DNA of 64,000 nt from Streptomyces sp. Z26 (GCF_003665095.1 NZ_RCHV01000002.1:1187501-1251500); one strand, 5' to 3'; positions 18,466 through 28,071 are shown, counted from the stretch's first letter. Notes: generated by a model from the letters alone, not told the origin. Numbers and translations are program-made.

Positions 18466-20673
18466 TCAGTGATCGTTCTCACGTGCTGCTCCGTGGCGTT
18501 CGTTCTGGTCGAAGAAGACGGGCATGGGGCTCGGTTTCGCACCGGTGGGCGGGACCTGGAGCGTCTTCAGGGAGAACTCCATGACCTGCTTGAAGACGGG
18601 GCCGCACACGTCGCTGCCGAAGTAACTGCCCTTGCGGGGGTTCTGCACGGCGCAGTAGACGGTGACGCGCGGCTTGTCGGCCGGGGCGAACCCGGCGAAG
18701 GAGGAGGTGTAGCCGCGGTAGCGGCCGGTCTCCGGGTCCACCCGGTTGGCCGTGCCGGTCTTGCCGGCGATCCGGTAGCCGGGGACGCGGGCGACGGTTC
18801 CGGTGCCCTCGTCGCTGGCGACGACCGTCTCCAGCATGCGCGCCAGCGTACCCGCCGTCTTGCCGCTCACGACCCGCCGCTCCGCCGGTTCGGGCGCCGC
18901 GGTGAACTCGCCGTCCGGGCCCGTCGTACCCCGTACGAGGCTGGGTGCCACGCGGGTGCCGCCGTTGGCGATGGTGGAGTATATCGACGCGGCCTGCACG
19001 GCGTTGAGCGAGAGGCCCTGCCCGAACGGGATGGTGTGCTGCTGCGACGCCGACCAGTCGCCGGGCGCGGCGAGCAGCCCGGGGGTCTCGCCGGGGAAGC
19101 CGAGTCCGGTCTTGCGGCCGACGCCGAACTTCCGCAGGTACGAGTACAGCACCTCGTTCGCCTGCCGCTGCGTCTTGCCGAGCTGCTCGGCGGCGAGGAT
19201 CGTGCCGATGTTGCTGGACTTGGCGAGTACGCCGTTGAGTGTCAGCTCCCACGTGGGGTGGTCGACGTCGTCGGCGAAGGCACGGTCGGCGCGCGGCAGC
19301 CGGTTGGGCACGGTGACGTGGGTGCCGGGTGAGGCGACGCCCTCCTCCAGCACGGCGGCCAGCGACATCAGCTTGGACGTGGAGCCGGGCTCGAACGCGT
19401 CCTGGAGCGCGCCGTTGCCGAGGCTGGCGCTGTCGGCGCCGCCGAGGTGGTTCGGGTCGAAGGTGGGCGCGTTGGCCACCGAGAGCAGTTCGCCGGTCGC
19501 GGTGTCCTGCACGACGACGTAGCCGCTGTCGGCCTTGGACTTCTCGACCTGCTCGGTGATGGCGCGCTGCGCCGCCCACTGGATGTCCCGGTCGAGGGTC
19601 AGCTCGATGTCCGAGCCGGGCACCGGGGAGCGTTCCTTCACGTCGGCGGTGGGGACCTGGCGGCCGCCGGACTGGGTGTAGGTGATCTTCCCGTCCTCGC
19701 CCTGGAGTTCGCCGTCGAGCAGCGCCTCCAACCCGCCGCCGCCCCTGCCGTCGGCGGAGACGAAGCCGAGGACGCTGGCGCCGAGTTCGTCGTTCGGGTA
19801 GACGCGTTTGGCGTGCTCCTCGGAGTAGACCCCGGCGAGCACGTTGGCGCCGCCGCCCTTGGCCGCCTTGTCGGCGAGGGCGCTCTTGAGGTCCTTGATC
19901 TGCCGCCACGCCGCCGGGGTCCGCTTGCCGGCGAGCACGGTGTAGCGGGTGTCGCGCTGCGAGAGCTTCGCGGTCAGCTCCTTCGGGTCCTCGCCGAGGA
20001 TGGGCGCCAGCAGGGTGGCCGCCTGGGCGGGGGCGTCCCGTACGCCCGCCTGGTCGGGCCGGAAGAGGTACGGGTCGGCGGTGATGTCGTACGCGTCGAC
20101 CGTGGTGGCCAGCGGGGTGCCGTCGCGGGCGGTCATGGTGCCGCGGTCGGCGGCGAGCGGCACGGTGATGTAGCGGTTGACGGCGGCCTTGTCCGCGAAC
20201 GCGCTCGCGTCGACCGCCTGCACCTGGAGCAGCCGGGCCGTGAAGAGCAGCACGACGAGCGTGAGGGTGAGGCCGATCAGCCGCAGCCGGGGGCGCGGGC
20301 GGGCGAGCCGCACCACGGGGGCGGCGGGCGGGCGTTCACCCGTACGGCCCGGGGGGCGGCGGGTGTCGCGGTGCCCGGCGGCGTCGGGGCGGGGCGGGCG
20401 GGGGGCGCCGGTCGCGCGGGGCGCGTCGGGGCGGGCGGGGCGCGGGACGCGGCGGGCGGAACGGGCGTCGCGGGGAGCGGGTTCGCGGGGGCGCTCGTCG
20501 CGGCGCGCGCGGGCGTCCCGCTCGTCGCGCGGGCGCGGGCCGCGGGGGGCGTCGCGCCCCTCACGCCCCTCCCGGCTCCCGCGCGCCTCACGCCGTTCGC
20601 GGCCGTCGCGCCGGTCCCGCCCGTCGCGGCCCTCGCGCCCGTCGCGCCCCTCTCCGCCGGACCGTTCGCTCAC
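18466..20673 (-). CDS. ftsI: FtsI/PBP3-type class B penicillin-binding protein
   Basis: Septal transpeptidase, partner of FtsW. One membrane helix (about residues 131-150) is followed by a dimerisation domain and the transpeptidase domain with the serine motif STSKLM (catalytic Ser followed by TSK), KSSN and KTGT. The first 130 residues are cytoplasmic and extremely rich in Arg, Asp, Gly, Glu and Pro, with repeats such as GRDGREGRDGRD; this is much longer than the tail of typical FtsI. Total 735 residues. ATG 20673 overlaps the ftsL stop by 4 nt. Confidence 0.96.
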   Translation of the reverse strand: MSERSGGEGRDGREGRDGRDRRDGRERREARGSREGREGRDAPRGPRPRDERDARARRDERPREPAPRDARSARRVPRPARPDAPRATGAPRPPRPDAAGHRDTRRPPGRTGERPPAAPVVRLARPRPRLRLIGLTLTLVVLLFTARLLQVQAVDASAFADKAAVNRYITVPLAADRGTMTARDGTPLATTVDAYDITADPYLFRPDQAGVRDAPAQAATLLAPILGEDPKELTAKLSQRDTRYTVLAGKRTPAAWRQIKDLKSALADKAAKGGGANVLAGVYSEEHAKRVYPNDELGASVLGFVSADGRGGGGLEALLDGELQGEDGKITYTQSGGRQVPTADVKERSPVPGSDIELTLDRDIQWAAQRAITEQVEKSKADSGYVVVQDTATGELLSVANAPTFDPNHLGGADSASLGNGALQDAFEPGSTSKLMSLAAVLEEGVASPGTHVTVPNRLPRADRAFADDVDHPTWELTLNGVLAKSSNIGTILAAEQLGKTQRQANEVLYSYLRKFGVGRKTGLGFPGETPGLLAAPGDWSASQQHTIPFGQGLSLNAVQAASIYSTIANGGTRVAPSLVRGTTGPDGEFTAAPEPAERRVVSGKTAGTLARMLETVVASDEGTGTVARVPGYRIAGKTGTANRVDPETGRYRGYTSSFAGFAPADKPRVTVYCAVQNPRKGSYFGSDVCGPVFKQVMEFSLKTLQVPPTGAKPSPMPVFFDQNERHGAARENDH

Positions 20674-21047
20674 GGCTCCTCCCGTTCACCCTCGTCCACG
20701 GCCGGTTCGGGCTCGCCGCGCACCGTGCCGTCGGGGGCCAGGAACGCGGGCGGGCCGCCCGGCACCATGCCCAGCTCGCGGGCGCGCTCCTCCAGCGCGC
20801 CGGGCGCGGAGTACGAGCCGACCTCCTGCTCCAGCGCCTGCTGCTCGTCGGTCAGCTCCTGCGTCTCCCGTTCCAGGTCGTCGAGGCGGAACGAGCCGTT
20901 GTTGAGCGACGCGTTGAGCAGCAGCAGCGCGAGCAGTCCCCCGCCGAGCAGCAGGACCATCAGCAGGACGAACGGGGTGCGCGCCGCCCGCGTACCGCTC
21001 GCCGGGACCAGCTCCACCAGCCGGGTCAGCCGCCGCTGCGCCGTCAC
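20670..21047 (-). CDS. ftsL: FtsL-like divisome protein
   Basis: Small bitopic membrane protein of 125 residues. The N terminus is basic, then comes one helix ([20 protein letters not shown], about residues 24-43), then a Leu/Glu/Gln coiled coil (about 57-95) and an acidic tail. This is the FtsL/FtsB plan, and position between rsmH and ftsI is the classic ftsL place. GTG 21047 overlaps the rsmH stop (GTGA) and the stop overlaps the ftsI ATG. Confidence 0.93.
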   Translation of the reverse strand: MTAQRRLTRLVELVPASGTRAARTPFVLLMVLLLGGGLLALLLLNASLNNGSFRLDDLERETQELTDEQQALEQEVGSYSAPGALEERARELGMVPGGPPAFLAPDGTVRGEPEPAVDEGEREEP

Positions 21048-22003
21048 GGCTGCACCTCCCTGACCCGTTCGGCGCCGCGCAGCCGGGCGGGCGCCGCGCG
21101 GCGGTTGGCGGCGATCTCGTCCTCCGTGGGCAGTTCCGCGCCGCGGGTGAGCAGGGCCAGCCGCGGCTGGTAGCGCTCGGGTACGACGGGCAGCCCGGCG
21201 GGGGCGGTGCTGGTGGCGCCCGCGGTGAGGACGCGTTTGACGAGGCGGTCCTCCAGCGAGTGATACGCGAGGACGGCGACGCGACCACCCACCGCCAGCG
21301 CGTCCACGGCCGCCGGAACGGCCCGTTCCAGGACGGCCAGTTCGCCGTTGACCTCGATGCGCAGCGCCTGGAAGGTGCGCTTGGCCGGGTTGCCGCCGGT
21401 GCGCTTCGCGGCCTGCGGCAGCGCGTCGCGGATCAGCTCGACGAGCCGCGCGCTGTTCCGGAACGGCTCCCGGTCCCGTTCCCGCACCACCGCCTCGACG
21501 ATGCGCCGCGCCTGCTTCTCCTCGCCGTACGCCCGCAGCAGCCGTACGAGATCGCCCGGCGGGTACGTGTTGAGGACCTCCGCCGCGCTCATCCCCCGCG
21601 TCTGGTCCATCCGCATGTCCAGCGGCGCGTCCTGGGCGTACGCGAAGCCGCGCTCCGCCTCGTCCAGCTGCATCGAGGAGACACCGAGGTCGAACAGCAC
21701 GCCCTGCACCCGCGGGGTGCCGAGCTTGGCCAGGACCTCGGGCAGCTCGTCGTAGACGGCGTGCACGAGGGTGGCGCGGTCGCCGTACGGGGCCAGCCGC
21801 GCCCCGGCGAGGTCGAGGGCGGCGGTGTCGCGGTCCAGGCCGACCAGGCGTACGTCGGGGAAGCGCGCGAGCAGCGCCTCGGCGTGCCCGCCGAGGCCGA
21901 GCGTGCAGTCGACGACGGTCGCTCCCGGTCCGGCGAGGGCGGGGGCGAGGAGGTCCAGGCAGCGTTCCAGCATGACCGGGACGTGACGCTCGTTCGTACT
22001 CAA
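21044..22003 (-). CDS. rsmH: RsmH, 16S rRNA (cytosine1402-N4)-methyltransferase
   Basis: Methylates C1402 in the ribosomal P site using S-adenosylmethionine. It starts with [15 protein letters not shown], then the SAM-binding [19 protein letters not shown], and the family motif [25 protein letters not shown] and [16 protein letters not shown]. The start is TTG 22003 with GAGAGG 6-11 nt upstream. 319 residues. First gene of the dcw block; no mraZ lies upstream, as I recall for Streptomyces. Confidence 0.97.
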   Translation of the reverse strand: MSTNERHVPVMLERCLDLLAPALAGPGATVVDCTLGLGGHAEALLARFPDVRLVGLDRDTAALDLAGARLAPYGDRATLVHAVYDELPEVLAKLGTPRVQGVLFDLGVSSMQLDEAERGFAYAQDAPLDMRMDQTRGMSAAEVLNTYPPGDLVRLLRAYGEEKQARRIVEAVVRERDREPFRNSARLVELIRDALPQAAKRTGGNPAKRTFQALRIEVNGELAVLERAVPAAVDALAVGGRVAVLAYHSLEDRLVKRVLTAGATSTAPAGLPVVPERYQPRLALLTRGAELPTEDEIAANRRAAPARLRGAERVREVQP

Positions 22004-22226
22004 TGTGCCCTCTCAGGTCCGGCGGGCACCAGGGGCCTGTCGGCCGCACGTGCGTCCTGGTCCCCGCCCGCTCTGCCGGGAAAGCGGCCTCTGGCGCCGG
22101 GGAAGTGACGTCAGTCGGCTCCGAGCGGGAGGAGACCGGGCCGCACGTACACAGCCGCGCACGCGAGGACCGCGTACACGGAGGGCCCGGGGTCCACGGG
22201 GAGTGTCACGGCTCCCACTTCGCGTC

Positions 22227-22254
22227 ACTTTAGTCCACAGGCCCCGGCGGTCAA
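22227..22254 (-). promoter_or_regulatory. Candidate promoter of the dcw block (rsmH)
   Basis: Minus-strand TTGACC (22249-22254), a 16-nt spacer and TAAAGT (22227-22232) resemble a HrdB-type promoter. Transcription would start near 22220, leaving a leader of about 217 nt before the TTG start of rsmH. Confidence 0.6.
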
Positions 22255-22393
22255 CCAACTGGTCAGGCGCGTCCCCGGCCGCTCCACGCGGGCGGCGCAC
22301 GCCCCGCGCACCCACTCTGTGGGTTACGTCACATGACCTGGCTTGACCCCTTTTACCCGCTTCTCCTCACGGGCCGAACGCGCGGGCGACGGC

Positions 22394-22399
22394 TAACGT
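22394..22399 (+). promoter_or_regulatory. Leaderless -10 element of the carbonic anhydrase gene
   Basis: TAACGT ends 7 nt before ATG 22407 and there is no ribosome site between, so the transcript probably begins at the start codon. No convincing -35 is seen. Confidence 0.45.
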
Positions 22400-22406
22400 C
22401 GTACGC

Positions 22407-22943
22407 ATGTCCTCCCTTTCTTCTTCCCGCGAAGAGACCGTGACCGACCGCCTCGTAGCGGCCAACGAGCAGTACGCGTCCCAGTTCACGGACCCCGGCA
22501 TGGACGCGCGGCCCGTGCAGCGCGTCGCCGTCGTCGCGTGCATGGACGCCCGGCTCGACCTGCACGCCGCGCTCGGGCTCCGGCTCGGCGACTGCCACAC
22601 CATCCGGAACGCCGGGGGCGTCGTCACCGACGACACCATCCGGTCGCTGACCATCAGCCAGCGGGCCCTGGGGACCCGTTCGGTGGTGCTCATCCACCAC
22701 ACGGGCTGCGGGCTGCTCAACCTCACCGAGGACTTCCGGCACGAGCTGGCCGCCGAGGTCGGGCAGCGGCCGAGCTGGGCGGTGGAGGCGTTCCGCGACC
22801 TCGACAGCGACGTGCTCCAGTCGATGGAGCGCGTCCGTACCTCTCCGTTCCTGCTGCACAAGGACGACGTGCGCGGCTTCGTGTTCGACGTGCGCACCGG
22901 CAGCCTGCGGGAGATCGAACCCGGGATCGCCCCGGAACAGTGA
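22407..22943 (+). CDS. Beta-class carbonic anhydrase
   Basis: Interconverts CO2 and bicarbonate; cytoplasmic zinc enzyme. The zinc ligands are Cys45 (VVACMDAR, with Asp47 and Arg49 forming the catalytic dyad), His98 and Cys101 (IHHTGCGLL). The middle stretch HTIRNAGGVVTDD is typical of the compact mycobacterial Rv1284-like subclass. 178 residues. A GTG at 22440 (VTDRLVAANEQY) is a later alternative start. It is divergent from rsmH and lies 33 nt before the MoxR gene. Confidence 0.93.
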   Translation: MSSLSSSREETVTDRLVAANEQYASQFTDPGMDARPVQRVAVVACMDARLDLHAALGLRLGDCHTIRNAGGVVTDDTIRSLTISQRALGTRSVVLIHHTGCGLLNLTEDFRHELAAEVGQRPSWAVEAFRDLDSDVLQSMERVRTSPFLLHKDDVRGFVFDVRTGSLREIEPGIAPEQ

Positions 22944-22976
22944 CGTAAGCCCCTGCCACCGTGAAGAATGGGCCAA

Positions 22977-24002
22977 GTGACAACGTATGACGAACACGTG
23001 AGCCTGGGTGAGCTGACCACCACGGCGGACGACGTGCGCCGCTCGGTGGAGAGCGTCATCGAGGGCAAGCCGGAGGCGGTACGCCTCTCGCTGACCGTGC
23101 TGCTCGCCGAGGGCCACCTGTTGATCGAGGACGTGCCGGGCGTCGGCAAGACGATGCTCGCCAAGGCCCTGGCACGCTCGATCGACTGCACGGTCCGGCG
23201 CATCCAGTTCACGCCGGACCTGCTGCCGTCCGACATCACGGGTGTCAGCGTCTACGACCAGCAGCGGCAGGACTTCGAGTTCAAGCCGGGCGCGATCTTC
23301 GCCCAGATCGTGCTCGGCGACGAGATCAACCGCGCCTCCCCCAAGACCCAGTCCGCGCTGCTGGAGTCGATGGAGGAGCGGCAGGTGACGATCGACGGGC
23401 AGACGTACCCGCTGCCCGACCCGTTCATGGTCGTCGCCACGCAGAACCCGGTCGAGATGGAGGGCACGTACCCGCTGCCCGAGGCGCAGCGCGACCGCTT
23501 CATGGCCCGCGTCTCCATCGGCTACCCCAGCCCCGCCGCCGAGTTGGAGATGCTCGACGTGCACGGCGGCGCCTCCCCGCTGGACGACCTCCAGCCGGTG
23601 GCGCACGCCCACGACATCGTGAAGCTCGTCGAGGCGGTGCGCGGCGTCCACGTCTCGGACCCGGTGCGGCGGTACGCGGTGGAGCTGGTCTCCGCCACCC
23701 GTACGCACCCGGACCTGCGGCTGGGCGCCTCGCCGCGCGCCACCCTGCACCTGCTGCGCGCGGCGCGGGCGGCGGCGGCGCTGAGCAGCCGCGAGTTCGC
23801 GCTGCCGGACGACGTGCAGGCGCTGGCCGTGCACGTGCTCGCGCACCGGCTGCTGCCGACGGCGCAGGCGCAGCTGAACCGGCGTACGCCCGAGCAGGTC
23901 GTCGCGGAGATCGTGCAGCGCACCCCGGTGCCGACCGGCGCCGGCCCGGCCGCCCCCGGCGCGCCGCCCGACCACGGCCGACAGCAGCCGCGGGGGTACT
24001 GA
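22977..24002 (+). CDS. MoxR-family AAA+ ATPase
   Basis: AAA+ chaperone-like ATPase. Walker A is GVGKTMLAK, Walker B is VLGDEINRAS, and the sensor region reads VVATQNPVEMEGTYPLPEAQ, all diagnostic of MoxR. I choose GTG 22977 (VTTYDEHVSLGELTTTADDV, 341 residues) because an AAGAAT hexamer sits 7 nt before it (leaderless); ATG 22968 adds three residues. The stop overlaps the next ATG (TGATG). MoxR beside DUF58 and transglutaminase genes forms a widespread operon, proposed to assist maturation of membrane or secreted partners. Confidence 0.93.
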   Translation: MTTYDEHVSLGELTTTADDVRRSVESVIEGKPEAVRLSLTVLLAEGHLLIEDVPGVGKTMLAKALARSIDCTVRRIQFTPDLLPSDITGVSVYDQQRQDFEFKPGAIFAQIVLGDEINRASPKTQSALLESMEERQVTIDGQTYPLPDPFMVVATQNPVEMEGTYPLPEAQRDRFMARVSIGYPSPAAELEMLDVHGGASPLDDLQPVAHAHDIVKLVEAVRGVHVSDPVRRYAVELVSATRTHPDLRLGASPRATLHLLRAARAAAALSSREFALPDDVQALAVHVLAHRLLPTAQAQLNRRTPEQVVAEIVQRTPVPTGAGPAAPGAPPDHGRQQPRGY

Positions 24003-25393
24003 TGTCCGCCGACCCGCGCGCGCAGGGTGCCCTGGCCGACCAGGGTCCGGCCCCCGCGCGGGGGCCGGACCCGGACGGCTCCGGTGGCTCCGACGGTCCC
24101 GGCCGCGACCGGCAGCAGGGCACCCTGCGCGGCGCGCTCGGCGGCCTCACCACCCGGGGCCGCTCCTTCCTCGCAGCCGGACTGGCCGCGACCCTCTGCG
24201 CGTACGTGCTCGGGCAGGCCGACCTGCTGCGGGTCGGCATGCTGCTGGCCGTACTCCCGCTGGTCTGCGTCGTGGTGCTGCACCGCACCCGCTACCGCGT
24301 CGCCGGATCACGCCGCCTCACCCCCTCCCGCGTACCGGCGCGCGACGAGTCGCGCGTGCACCTGCGGGTCGACAACGTCTCGCGGCTGCCCACCGGACTG
24401 CTGATGCTCCAGGACCGCGTGCCGTACGTGCTGGGCCCGCGCCCCCGCTTCGTACTGGACCGGGTCGAGCCGGGCGGACGCCGCGAGGTGTCCTACCGGG
24501 TGCGCTCGGACCTGCGCGGGCGCTTCCCGCTCGGACCGTTGCAGCTGCGGCTGACCGACCCGTTCGGGATGTGCGAGCTGACACGGTCGTTCCACGCGTA
24601 CGACACGCTGACCGTCGTACCGCGCGTGGAGCCGCTGCCCGCCGTACGGCTGGCCGGGGAGACCACCGGGTACGGCGACGGGCGGCAGCGTTCGCTGGCC
24701 CTCGCCGGTGACGACGACGTGATCCCCCGCGGCTACCGGCACGGAGACGACCTGCGCCGCGTCCACTGGCGTTCCACCGCCCGCCACGGCGAGCTGATGG
24801 TCCGCCGCGAGGAGCAGCCGCAGAAGGCGCGCTGCACCGTACTGCTGGACACGCGGCGCGACGCGTACTCCGGTTCGGGCCCGGACTCGCCCTTCGAGTG
24901 GGCCGTCTCCGGTGCCGCCTCCGTCTGCCTGCACCTGCTGGAACGGGGCTACGCCGTACGGCTGCTGACCGACACCGGCGCGATGGCGCCCGGCCCGGAC
25001 GGGGCGAGTTTCGGCGGCGACTCCTCGGACACGGCGGGGCTGCTGCTGGACACCCTGGCCGTCGTCGAGCACTCCGCCGAGCCCGGCCTGGGCCGCGCGC
25101 ACGACGTGCTGCGCGGGAGCACGACCGGCCGCGAGGGGCTGCTGGTCGCCTTCCTCGGCGACCTGGACGAGGACCAGGCGACGCTGGTGGCGGGGATGCG
25201 GCAGCGGACGAACCGGGCGGTGGCGTTCGCCGCCCAGGCCGCGTACCCGGGGCTGGGCAGGGAGGCGTTCGACGCCTCCCTGCGGGTGCTGGCCGAGTCG
25301 GGCTGGACCGCGCTGCCCGGCGGACCGGGCATCTCGGTGCCCGCGCTCTGGCGGGACGCGGACAACGCCGTGGTGAAGGGGCTGGACCGATGA
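24002..25393 (+). CDS. DUF58 domain membrane protein
   Basis: Protein of 463 residues with a Pro/Gly/Asp-rich start (about 1-45), two adjacent membrane helices (about 53-90) and a cytosolic-type domain with the DUF58 hallmark RGYRHGDDLRRVHWRSTARH followed by GELMVRREEQ. DUF58 has a von Willebrand A-like fold in many members. It overlaps both neighbours (TGATG before, ATGA after), so the three proteins should be made together and may form one complex at the membrane. Substrate unknown. Confidence 0.93.
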   Translation: MSADPRAQGALADQGPAPARGPDPDGSGGSDGPGRDRQQGTLRGALGGLTTRGRSFLAAGLAATLCAYVLGQADLLRVGMLLAVLPLVCVVVLHRTRYRVAGSRRLTPSRVPARDESRVHLRVDNVSRLPTGLLMLQDRVPYVLGPRPRFVLDRVEPGGRREVSYRVRSDLRGRFPLGPLQLRLTDPFGMCELTRSFHAYDTLTVVPRVEPLPAVRLAGETTGYGDGRQRSLALAGDDDVIPRGYRHGDDLRRVHWRSTARHGELMVRREEQPQKARCTVLLDTRRDAYSGSGPDSPFEWAVSGAASVCLHLLERGYAVRLLTDTGAMAPGPDGASFGGDSSDTAGLLLDTLAVVEHSAEPGLGRAHDVLRGSTTGREGLLVAFLGDLDEDQATLVAGMRQRTNRAVAFAAQAAYPGLGREAFDASLRVLAESGWTALPGGPGISVPALWRDADNAVVKGLDR

Positions 25394-27783
25394 GTGGACG
25401 TGCCCGGCTCGCGGTCTGCGCGGCCACGGCGACCCTGGCCGCCGCCTGCGCGCTGCTGCCGCTGGTGAACCCGGCGACCTGGCTGCTCCAGGCGGCGCTG
25501 CTGGTGCTGGTGCAGACGGGCGTGGGCGCGGCGGCCCGCCGGGTGCCGCTGGCGCGGCCCCTGACCGTACTGGCGCAGGCGCTGGTGTCGCTGGTGCTGC
25601 TCACGCTGGTCTTCGCCTCGGGCCACGCGCTCGCCGGGGTGGTGCCGAGCCCGGAGTCGTTCCGGCACTTCGCGGACCTGCTGGACGAGGGCTCACGGGA
25701 CGTGAGCCGCTTCGCCATACCGGCGCCCGTCACCGACGGCATCCGGCTGATGCTCGTCGGCGGCGTGCTGACCGTCGCCCTCCTCGTGGACGCCGTCGCC
25801 GTCACGTACCGCAGCGCCGCACCGGCCGGGCTCCCCCTCCTCGCGCTCTACTCGGTGGCCGCCGGGCTGTCCGAGGACGGCGCGCGCTGGCTGTGGTTCG
25901 TGCTCGCGGCGGGCGGCTACCTGCTGCTGCTCCTCGCCGAGGGGCGGGAACGGCTGTCCCAGTGGGGCCGCGTCTTCACCGACCGGCCCCGCCCATTCGG
26001 CCGGGGACACCAGCCGGGCGGCGTGACCGGCCCGGCGCTGGCGCCGGTGCGCACCGGCCGCCGGATCGGGGCGCTGTCGCTGGGCATCGCGCTCGTCGTG
26101 CCCGCGCTGCTGCCGTCGCTGAGCGGCGGCCTGCTGGACTCCGTACGCGACCGGGGCGGCGGCAGCAGCGACAGCAGCACGGTCTCCGCCGTGAACCCGC
26201 TGGTCGCGCTCCAGGACAGCCTGAACCAGCCGGAGAACCGCACCGTGCTGACGTACGGCAGCGACAGCCGTTCGCCGGACGAGATGTACCTGCGGATCGT
26301 CGCCCTCGACCAGTTCGACGGCTCGTCGTGGAAGCCGTCCGAGCGGCGCATCACCGAGGTGCCGAACCCGCTGCCGACACCGCTCGGGCTCGGCCCGGAC
26401 GTACGCACCGACACCGTCCGTACGAACATCAAGGCCGCCGACTGGTACGCGCAGAACTGGCTGCCGATGCCGTACCCGGCCAGCCGCGTACGGACCGAGG
26501 GCCGCTGGCGGTTCGAGCCGGAGGGCCGGACGCTCGTCGGGGACCGGGGGCAGACCACGCAGGGCGTGCGGTACGACGTGGAGAGCCTGACCGTACGGCC
26601 CACCGCCCGGCAGCTGGCCGAGGCGGGGGCGCCGCCGGACGCGCTGGCGCGGGAGTACACGGAGGTCCCGGACTCGCTGCCGTCCGTCGTGCACCGCAAG
26701 GCCCGGCAGATCACCCGCACCGCGACCAACGACTACCAGCGGGCGGTCGACCTCCAGCAGTGGTTCGCGGAGGACGGCGGCTTCACGTACGACACGGAGG
26801 TGCGGGCCGGGAGCGGGTCCGCCGCGATCGTCAACTTCCTGGAGCAGAAGGAGGGCTTCTGCGTCCACTTCGCGTTCTCGATGGCGGCGATGTCCCGCAC
26901 GCTGGGCATCCCGGCGCGGGTCGCGGTGGGCTTCACGCCCGGCACGTCGCAGAGTTCCGGGCGGATGGCGGTCGGCCTCCAGGACGCGCACGCCTGGCCG
27001 GAGCTGTACTTCGAGGGCGTCGGCTGGACCCGCTTCGAACCGACGCCGACCCGCGGCTCCGCGCCCGTGTACGCGCAGCCGGACGCGCCGGACCTCGACG
27101 ACGGCGCCGAGGACGAACTGCCCGCGCTGCCCGACGAGTCGGACGAGCCGAACCCGACGCCGTCCAGCTCGCAGGAGTGCACGGCGGAGCAGAAGCGGGC
27201 CGACCCGCAGTGCGGGCAGCTCGCCCCCACCACCGGCTCCGGGTCGTCCGGCGGGGGGTTCCCGCTGCGGACGGCCGGGGTGCTGGCGGCCGTCGCCGTG
27301 GTCGGCGTGGGGCTGCCGTTGCTGCCGCTGCTGTGGCGGACGCGGGTACGCGCCCGGCGCCTCGGTCCGCGCGGCGGGCCGCTCGACGCGTGGCGGGAGC
27401 TGCTCGACTCGGGCTGGGACCACGGCGTACCGCCCGAGGGGTCCGCGACGCCCCGCAAGGCCGCGGCGCGGCTCGCCCACGAGGGCGGGCTGGGGCCGGA
27501 GGCGGCCGGGGCGGCGCACCGGGTGGCGCTGGCGGTGGAGCAGGTGCTGTACGCGCGGGAGCCGCGTCCGGCGGACGGGCTCGCGAACGACGTACGCCGG
27601 GTGCGGCAGGCGCTGCACGACGGGGCGTCGAAGCGGGTACGGGCGCGGGCGGTGCTGCTGCCGCGTTCGGCCGTGCGCGTGAGGTGGGCGGTCTCGGCCC
27701 GCTGGGAGGCGACGGTGGAGCGGTGGCGCGACCGGGTACGGCTGCGGTTGCGGCTGCGGCCGGTCACCGGGCCGAAGCGATGA
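25390..27783 (+). CDS. TgpA-like transglutaminase membrane protein
   Basis: 797 residues. Several membrane helices occupy the first third (about 1-250, with a cytosolic linker near 185-215). An extracellular transglutaminase-like core follows with the triad Cys in EGFCVHFAF, His in QDAHAWPELYF and Asp replaced region GWTRFEPTP. A Ser/Pro/Glu-rich stretch (about 560-610) and a final helix (about 630-650) lead to a C-terminal cytosolic domain of DUF4129 type. Such proteins are thought to process or crosslink cell-surface substrates. ATG 25390 overlaps the DUF58 stop by 4 nt. Confidence 0.92.
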   Translation: MSGRARLAVCAATATLAAACALLPLVNPATWLLQAALLVLVQTGVGAAARRVPLARPLTVLAQALVSLVLLTLVFASGHALAGVVPSPESFRHFADLLDEGSRDVSRFAIPAPVTDGIRLMLVGGVLTVALLVDAVAVTYRSAAPAGLPLLALYSVAAGLSEDGARWLWFVLAAGGYLLLLLAEGRERLSQWGRVFTDRPRPFGRGHQPGGVTGPALAPVRTGRRIGALSLGIALVVPALLPSLSGGLLDSVRDRGGGSSDSSTVSAVNPLVALQDSLNQPENRTVLTYGSDSRSPDEMYLRIVALDQFDGSSWKPSERRITEVPNPLPTPLGLGPDVRTDTVRTNIKAADWYAQNWLPMPYPASRVRTEGRWRFEPEGRTLVGDRGQTTQGVRYDVESLTVRPTARQLAEAGAPPDALAREYTEVPDSLPSVVHRKARQITRTATNDYQRAVDLQQWFAEDGGFTYDTEVRAGSGSAAIVNFLEQKEGFCVHFAFSMAAMSRTLGIPARVAVGFTPGTSQSSGRMAVGLQDAHAWPELYFEGVGWTRFEPTPTRGSAPVYAQPDAPDLDDGAEDELPALPDESDEPNPTPSSSQECTAEQKRADPQCGQLAPTTGSGSSGGGFPLRTAGVLAAVAVVGVGLPLLPLLWRTRVRARRLGPRGGPLDAWRELLDSGWDHGVPPEGSATPRKAAARLAHEGGLGPEAAGAAHRVALAVEQVLYAREPRPADGLANDVRRVRQALHDGASKRVRARAVLLPRSAVRVRWAVSARWEATVERWRDRVRLRLRLRPVTGPKR

Positions 27784-27852
27784 GGCGGTGAAGGCGCGCG
27801 GTGGACGGAGCGGGTACGGGGGGTGCGCCGTGCGGGTGCCGGTACGGGCCAC

Positions 27853-27909
27853 GGGGCAGCCTTGGCCGGTGCCCGCGGACCGGCCCCGGGCACCGGCCAA
27901 GGCTGCCCC
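27853..27909. terminator. Perfect 23-bp hairpin, terminator-like
   Basis: Bases 27853-27875 are exactly complementary to 27887-27909 around an 11-nt loop. It lies 70 nt after the transglutaminase gene and just before a second hairpin. Confidence 0.65.
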
Positions 27910-27918
27910 GGACATGAC

Positions 27919-27964
27919 GAACGGGTGGGGGCCGCCTCTCTGAAGAGGTGGCCCCCACCCGTTC
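27919..27964. terminator. Second terminator hairpin between convergent genes
   Basis: 27919-27933 pairs perfectly with 27950-27964, continued by 27934-27939 with 27944-27949 (one G-U pair) and a 4-nt loop. It separates the transglutaminase operon (plus) from the DUF3040 gene (minus). Confidence 0.8.
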
Positions 27965-28071
27965 ACCGCACCGACCGTGCTGGTCGTCGTCGTGGAGGAA
28001 TCCGCCGATCCGAGGAGAAGCGGACGCTCATCGCGTCCGCCCGCCCGTCCCGCTCGTGCCGTGCGCCGCCG

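Larger units (their letters stand above)
22004..22406. other. Divergent intergenic region between rsmH and the carbonic anhydrase gene
   Basis: 403 nt without a gene. It holds the candidate rsmH promoter (22227-22254, minus) and, next to the plus-strand gene, a TAACGT hexamer. The remaining sequence shows only short GC-rich dyads that I cannot assign. Confidence 0.6.

Noticed and set aside
22343..22399. TTGACC at 22343 as the -35 of the carbonic anhydrase gene
   Set aside because: It lies 45 nt from the -10 hexamer.
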